DNA from: Planctomycetes bacterium RBG_16_41_13
Lineage (GTDB): Bacteria > Planctomycetota > Brocadiia > Brocadiales > Brocadiaceae
Length of the DNA: 18,911 bases
Assembly (NCBI GenBank): GCA_001828295.1
Contig: MHYI01000051.1
Span: 1-18,911, forward strand
Direction: 5' to 3'
In this document: positions 16,154 to 18,911 of the stretch, piece by piece
How positions within the stretch are numbered: the first letter of the stretch is position 1
Layout: every line of letters begins with the position of its first letter
Notes under the pieces: generated by a model
Seen by the model: only the letters and a program-made list of their open reading frames with translations
What the model was told of the DNA's origin: nothing
Databases searched by the model: none
Program-made: the position numbers and the translations under genes

Positions 16154-17620
16154 TTAAATCTTCCTTTGAATGGCACTCTTTACTATGAGGAAATCCTTTA
16201 TTAAATCATTTACAAAATTCATCCGCTCTAAGACAAAAATAATGATTATATAAAAAAGGACACATGCAAGCATCTCAAAAATAAGAAAGTATAGATTTAT
16301 TGGGAAAAATGTCTTAATCTTCATAATGGTATACATCATTACTAATCCAGAAAACAATGGACGATACAGGACATACGGCAAACGTATTATATATCCTAAG
16401 TAGTGAAGCTCAAGAATAAGGTAAATAGCAGCAAACCATCCCCCCAGAGCAATCGCAATGGCTATGCCATTAAAACCCCAAAAATGCATAGATAAGAAGG
16501 ATACTGACCACAGCACAATTGTCCAAGACACCATAATTCTCAATGACTTTTTTACTTTCCCGATACCTTTGAAGAAGTTGTCAATTATCGTTGTAAAATT
16601 GAAAGCTAACATGGCTACTGCAAAGCATTGGAAAGAAAAAACTGCCGGAATCCATTTATCATCAAATATGAGCGTTATTGTTTCCGGAAGCAATGCCAAC
16701 AAAATACCGAGCAAGAGTATTGTTGTAATATTCGCATATCGAAGCATTTTATTCAGTAATGTTTCAAGATAAAATCTATCATTTTGCAATCTCGAAAATG
16801 AAGGAAATGCTACCTGAGTTATAATTCTGGTTAATCTCTGACTAAATTGCCCGGTCGCATTAAAACTCCATTTCAGGTAACCTGTAGCCTCAACTCCAAA
16901 CATAGGCGTCGCTAAAACGGGTATTATATTGTCGCGCAAAATAGAAGTCATCCCGGAAAGTTGGAATATCCCTCCAAATTTTGCCGAACTTTTCAAATAA
17001 AGGCGATCGCACGCAAAACCAATTTGCCATGGAGAAATTTTATAGCATACAACTATGGAAAAAAAAATAGAAATGACATTCGCAAGAACGAAACTCCAGA
17101 CCCCCATATCAGACCATGCAAACAAGATTAAAATGATCTGATAGATGAGCGCAGTAGCAACATCTATGGTGGCTATCTTATCGAAGGCGAGGTTTCGTGT
17201 AAGTATGGCAAGCGATACTCCCTTAATCGGCATAAACAATAAAGGAAGAGCAAGTAGAGGAAATAACCATATCAATACGGGATCATCAAATTTAAAATAT
17301 CGCATCAAAAGAGGTGTACTTAGAAGAAGCAATAAGGATATGCAGATCATTAAGCTTAATTGGAAGGTAAACACCGTGCGTAACTGAGATAAAGTAGGAT
17401 TTTCCTTCTTCTGCACAACAGAAGCAGATAGGCCGATATCTGAAAATGAAGAAACCACATTAATAACAAACAATGCGGCAAAATAAATTCCAAAATCTGA
17501 AGGCTCTAAGAATCTGGACAAAAGAATAGTACTAAAAAAACCGAGAGGGACAAGTATAACTGAACGAAAGACAAAATATGCTGTGCTCTTTATAGTTTGT
17601 CTAAGTATTTGCCTGGACAT
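16154..17620 (-). CDS. Wzx-type polysaccharide flippase (MOP superfamily)
   Basis: A 488-residue protein with about 12-14 predicted membrane helices, the normal size for lipopolysaccharide/teichuronic acid flippases of the Polysacc_synt group (WzxC/TuaB-like). The N-terminus is typical: a short basic segment, then a first helix running into LSRFLEPSDFGIYFAALFV and the loop FSDIGLSASVVQKK. The two-lobe pattern is visible, with a second half from about residue 240 (QRLTRIITQVAFPSFSRLQ). It should move undecaprenyl-linked oligosaccharide from the cytosolic to the periplasmic leaflet for the downstream polymerase/ligase. No clear ribosome-binding site precedes the ATG. It is the only complete flippase here and lies inside the repeat-bounded module, so loss of that module would remove it. 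Confidence 0.9.
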   Translation of the reverse strand: MSRQILRQTIKSTAYFVFRSVILVPLGFFSTILLSRFLEPSDFGIYFAALFVINVVSSFSDIGLSASVVQKKENPTLSQLRTVFTFQLSLMICISLLLLLSTPLLMRYFKFDDPVLIWLFPLLALPLLFMPIKGVSLAILTRNLAFDKIATIDVATALIYQIILILFAWSDMGVWSFVLANVISIFFSIVVCYKISPWQIGFACDRLYLKSSAKFGGIFQLSGMTSILRDNIIPVLATPMFGVEATGYLKWSFNATGQFSQRLTRIITQVAFPSFSRLQNDRFYLETLLNKMLRYANITTILLLGILLALLPETITLIFDDKWIPAVFSFQCFAVAMLAFNFTTIIDNFFKGIGKVKKSLRIMVSWTIVLWSVSFLSMHFWGFNGIAIAIALGGWFAAIYLILELHYLGYIIRLPYVLYRPLFSGLVMMYTIMKIKTFFPINLYFLIFEMLACVLFYIIIIFVLERMNFVNDLIKDFLIVKSAIQRKI

Positions 17621-17689
17621 TTTAGAATCTATGATAACGCTGCTACCTGCAAAATAGCCATCGTTTTTGACACATTGTAGCAGGTTAAA

Positions 17690-18475
17690 TTATTTTTGAA
17701 GTATAAGTAATTGAGCAAGTGCAGGGTATCCTGTTCCTAACATATATTGTGAGAAATTACATAAAATATTTTCTGCATCAAATTCAGGGAATCCTAATAA
17801 TTCCTCCCGTTTCCCTTTAATCATTTTAAATCCTGACAGCGTTACTAATTCATAAATTGATATATTCCGGCCGTATTTGTTCGATTCACGCCGCGTAAAG
17901 GGTTTTAAGTCCAGAAACAAGTCCACTGTCAATATCAATAATCCTCCCGGCTTGAGGACCCTTTTTATATTTTCAAGCATACTGATGAGGTCATCGGGGG
18001 GAAGATGTTCAATCACAGAAATTGAAAATACCCGATCAAAATAATTGTCTGCCAAACTAGCGTTCTGAATAAAGCAGTTCCTTAGTTCAACCTGTGTCCC
18101 GAAAGCCTTATTCAATTTTGCAATGGATTGATTATCAACAGGCCAACCACAACCATGTGCTGCAAGGCCAGGATCAACATTAATAACACTTAAACCCTGT
18201 TTTGCTAATACAAATTGGAAACCACTCATCCCCCCGCCAATTTCTAGGATTTTCATCCCCCGAACTAAATCAGCAGAATAAAAAGCAAACGGATATTCGT
18301 AGAGTCGCGTACTATTATTTGCTTGAAATGCAAACATTCCCTGGAGTCTATTACCAATAATAGTATTCTTGATAATATTCGGCAAATGTCTTGAAACCCA
18401 TCTTCTTCCAAAGGGTGCAAAAAAAGAACGATTCCATTTTTTGTATTCTTCCGGTAAGTCCCGTAATGCAAGCAT
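17690..18475 (-). CDS. Class I SAM-dependent methyltransferase
   Basis: A 261-residue methyltransferase. Residues 1-70 are helical and family-specific. The Rossmann core starts at MKILEIGGGMSGF (Glu78, Gly80, Gly82; SAM motif I), with VINVDPG (Asp101) as the acidic residue contacting the ribose, FDRVFSISVIEHLPPDD as motif IV, and RVLKPGGLLILTVDLF as the closing strand. It probably methylates a sugar of the surface glycan or a lipid-linked intermediate; the acceptor is unknown. AGGTAGG lies 6 nt before the ATG, with AGAGGAG slightly farther upstream. It follows the orphan GT4 start by 23 bp and is separated from the flippase by 69 bp, in which no gene is visible. It is the first complete gene of the repeat-bounded module. 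Confidence 0.87.
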   Translation of the reverse strand: MLALRDLPEEYKKWNRSFFAPFGRRWVSRHLPNIIKNTIIGNRLQGMFAFQANNSTRLYEYPFAFYSADLVRGMKILEIGGGMSGFQFVLAKQGLSVINVDPGLAAHGCGWPVDNQSIAKLNKAFGTQVELRNCFIQNASLADNYFDRVFSISVIEHLPPDDLISMLENIKRVLKPGGLLILTVDLFLDLKPFTRRESNKYGRNISIYELVTLSGFKMIKGKREELLGFPEFDAENILCNFSQYMLGTGYPALAQLLILQK

Positions 18476-18498
18476 GATAGCCTACCTGCTCCTCTATA

Positions 18499-18621
18499 TT
18501 AATATGGTCTATCCATTCCCAAAAGAATGTCGATCAATAGTATTTTAAATGAAAATTGCCAGCCCACGGCTGTATCGAGCTTTTGAGGAGACAGGTTTGA
18601 GAAGTAAACTACTAATGGCAT
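18499..18621 (-). pseudogene. Truncated start of a second GT4 gene (40 codons)
   Basis: From the ATG at 18621 the minus strand encodes MPLVVYFSNLSPQKLD... Codons 6-25 are the 60-bp repeat shared with the GT4 gene starting at 14892; codons 26-40 are unrelated and end in TAA. A good ribosome-binding site (AAAGGG, plus-strand positions 18629-18634) lies 7 nt upstream, overlapping the stop region of the previous frame, so this was a normal operon gene start. The remaining ~350 residues, including all donor-binding motifs, are absent, so it cannot encode an active enzyme as it stands. Confidence 0.8.
18547..18606. repeat. 60-bp direct repeat, copy 2
   Basis: Second copy of the sequence at 14797-14856, same orientation, one synonymous difference, offset exactly 3,750 bp. 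It forms codons 6-25 of the truncated GT4 start. Confidence 0.95.
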
Positions 18622-18625
18622 CTGT

Positions 18626-18811
18626 TTACCCTTTGGCTCTTCGCGTTTTAAAAGAATAAATAATGCTTCTTGTTTCTTTTAAAATTTCTTTGTGCATTAG
18701 AGTAATAAACATCAGGCAACTTACGAAACCAACTAAAATGCTTCCCGAGAGTCTCAATATTTGATTGTCAATTCCTGTAGACTGAAAAAGCATCACCACT
18801 ATCACCAGCAC
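18626..18811 (-). pseudogene. C-terminal tail of a membrane protein, possibly a flippase
   Basis: The minus-strand frame is open from about 18895 to the TAA at 18626-18628. From a GTG at 18811 it gives 61 residues with two hydrophobic segments (LVIVVMLF and GSILVGFVSCLMFITLM), followed by the basic tail HKEILKETRSIIYSFKTRRAKG. That pattern resembles the last helices and cytosolic tail of polysaccharide flippases, but the match is by eye and weak. Its stop lies 4 bp before the truncated GT4 start, so it was probably the preceding operon gene. The frame is closed by a TAA at 18896-18898 and residues before 18811 do not look protein-like, so it appears truncated rather than simply running off the window edge. 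Confidence 0.4.
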
Positions 18812-18911
18812 CCGTAGCGTTTTAAAACACTGCGAAAGGCATAACTGGCATACTGGCTCCCTCTGTCCGAATGAAAGATAAGCCCTTCGGGGGGATTACA
18901 CCGTGTTATAG
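18812..18911. other. Unassigned right-edge sequence
   Basis: About 100 bp with no coding frame that continues the downstream membrane segment: the matching frame meets a TAA at 18896-18898, and the frame reading [13 protein letters not shown] meets stops at both ends. It may be another junction or repeat fragment. Nothing firmer can be said without sequence beyond the edge. Confidence 0.3.

Larger units (their letters stand above)
14857..18606 (-). other. 3,750-bp module bounded by 60-bp direct repeats
   Basis: One repeat unit plus the DNA between the repeats. It contains the first 12 codons of the GT4 gene, a complete GT4, a Wzx-type flippase, a methyltransferase and most of the orphan GT4 start. 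Same-direction repeats make the module removable by homologous recombination, which would join the orphan start (residues 1-25) to the remainder of the GT4 gene in frame, giving a predicted 378-residue enzyme. No recombinase or transposase is present, so any rearrangement would rely on host recombination. Whether this happens is not shown by the sequence. Confidence 0.5.

Noticed and set aside
17640..17683. Inverted CTGCTAC/GTAGCAG between the methyltransferase and flippase genes
   Set aside because: Only 7 bp with a 30-nt loop and no T-run; not enough for a terminator or attenuator.

Overview
This AT-rich stretch reads as the chromosome of a Gram-negative bacterium. It has an outer-membrane beta-barrel protein, a lipobox lipoprotein, Sec-exported proteins and a Wzx/O-antigen-ligase-type surface glycan pathway. 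The gene style resembles uncultivated Nitrospirota or Desulfobacterota, but that is only an impression; nothing here fixes the taxonomy. No tRNA, rRNA, CRISPR array or transposase gene was found.

Layout. Positions 2-4609 (plus strand) hold four envelope or secreted genes: the C-terminal part of a beta-barrel protein, a small fibronectin-III lipoprotein, an exported right-handed beta-helix protein, and an exported heparinase II/III-family protein. The last two are tightly spaced. From 4621 to the right edge every gene is on the minus strand and reads leftward, forming one long glycan assembly cluster. In transcription order it runs: a membrane-protein tail (18811-18626), a truncated GT4 start (18621-18499), a methyltransferase, a Wzx-type flippase, two GT4 enzymes, a 223-bp foldback-rich insertion (13512-13734), a collapsed methyltransferase remnant, an O-antigen ligase/polymerase, a GT4, a zinc-ribbon methyltransferase, two overlapping GT4s, a membrane GT2, a gap with a small paired-hairpin repeat, an NAD-dependent epimerase/dehydratase, and a hexapeptide acyltransferase. 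The acyltransferase converges on the heparinase gene with 11 bp between them.

How the genes work together (inference from families). The epimerase supplies a nucleotide sugar. The GT2 and five GT4 enzymes build a lipid-linked oligosaccharide, which the acyltransferase and methyltransferases decorate. The flippase exports it, and the polymerase/ligase polymerises it or transfers it to an acceptor. The exported heparinase-like and beta-helix proteins could trim or bind the same glycan. No initiating sugar-phosphate transferase, Wza/Wzc exporter or exosortase is present, so the locus probably continues beyond the right edge.

Most interesting structure. A 60-bp sequence inside the start of the GT4 gene at 14892 recurs 3,750 bp away with one synonymous difference, inside an orphan GT4 start with a good ribosome-binding site. 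The two same-direction copies flank a module carrying GT4, flippase and methyltransferase genes. Recombination between them would remove the module and leave one intact hybrid glycosyltransferase. Together with the collapsed methyltransferase and the foldback element, this marks the locus as recently rearranged and possibly switchable.
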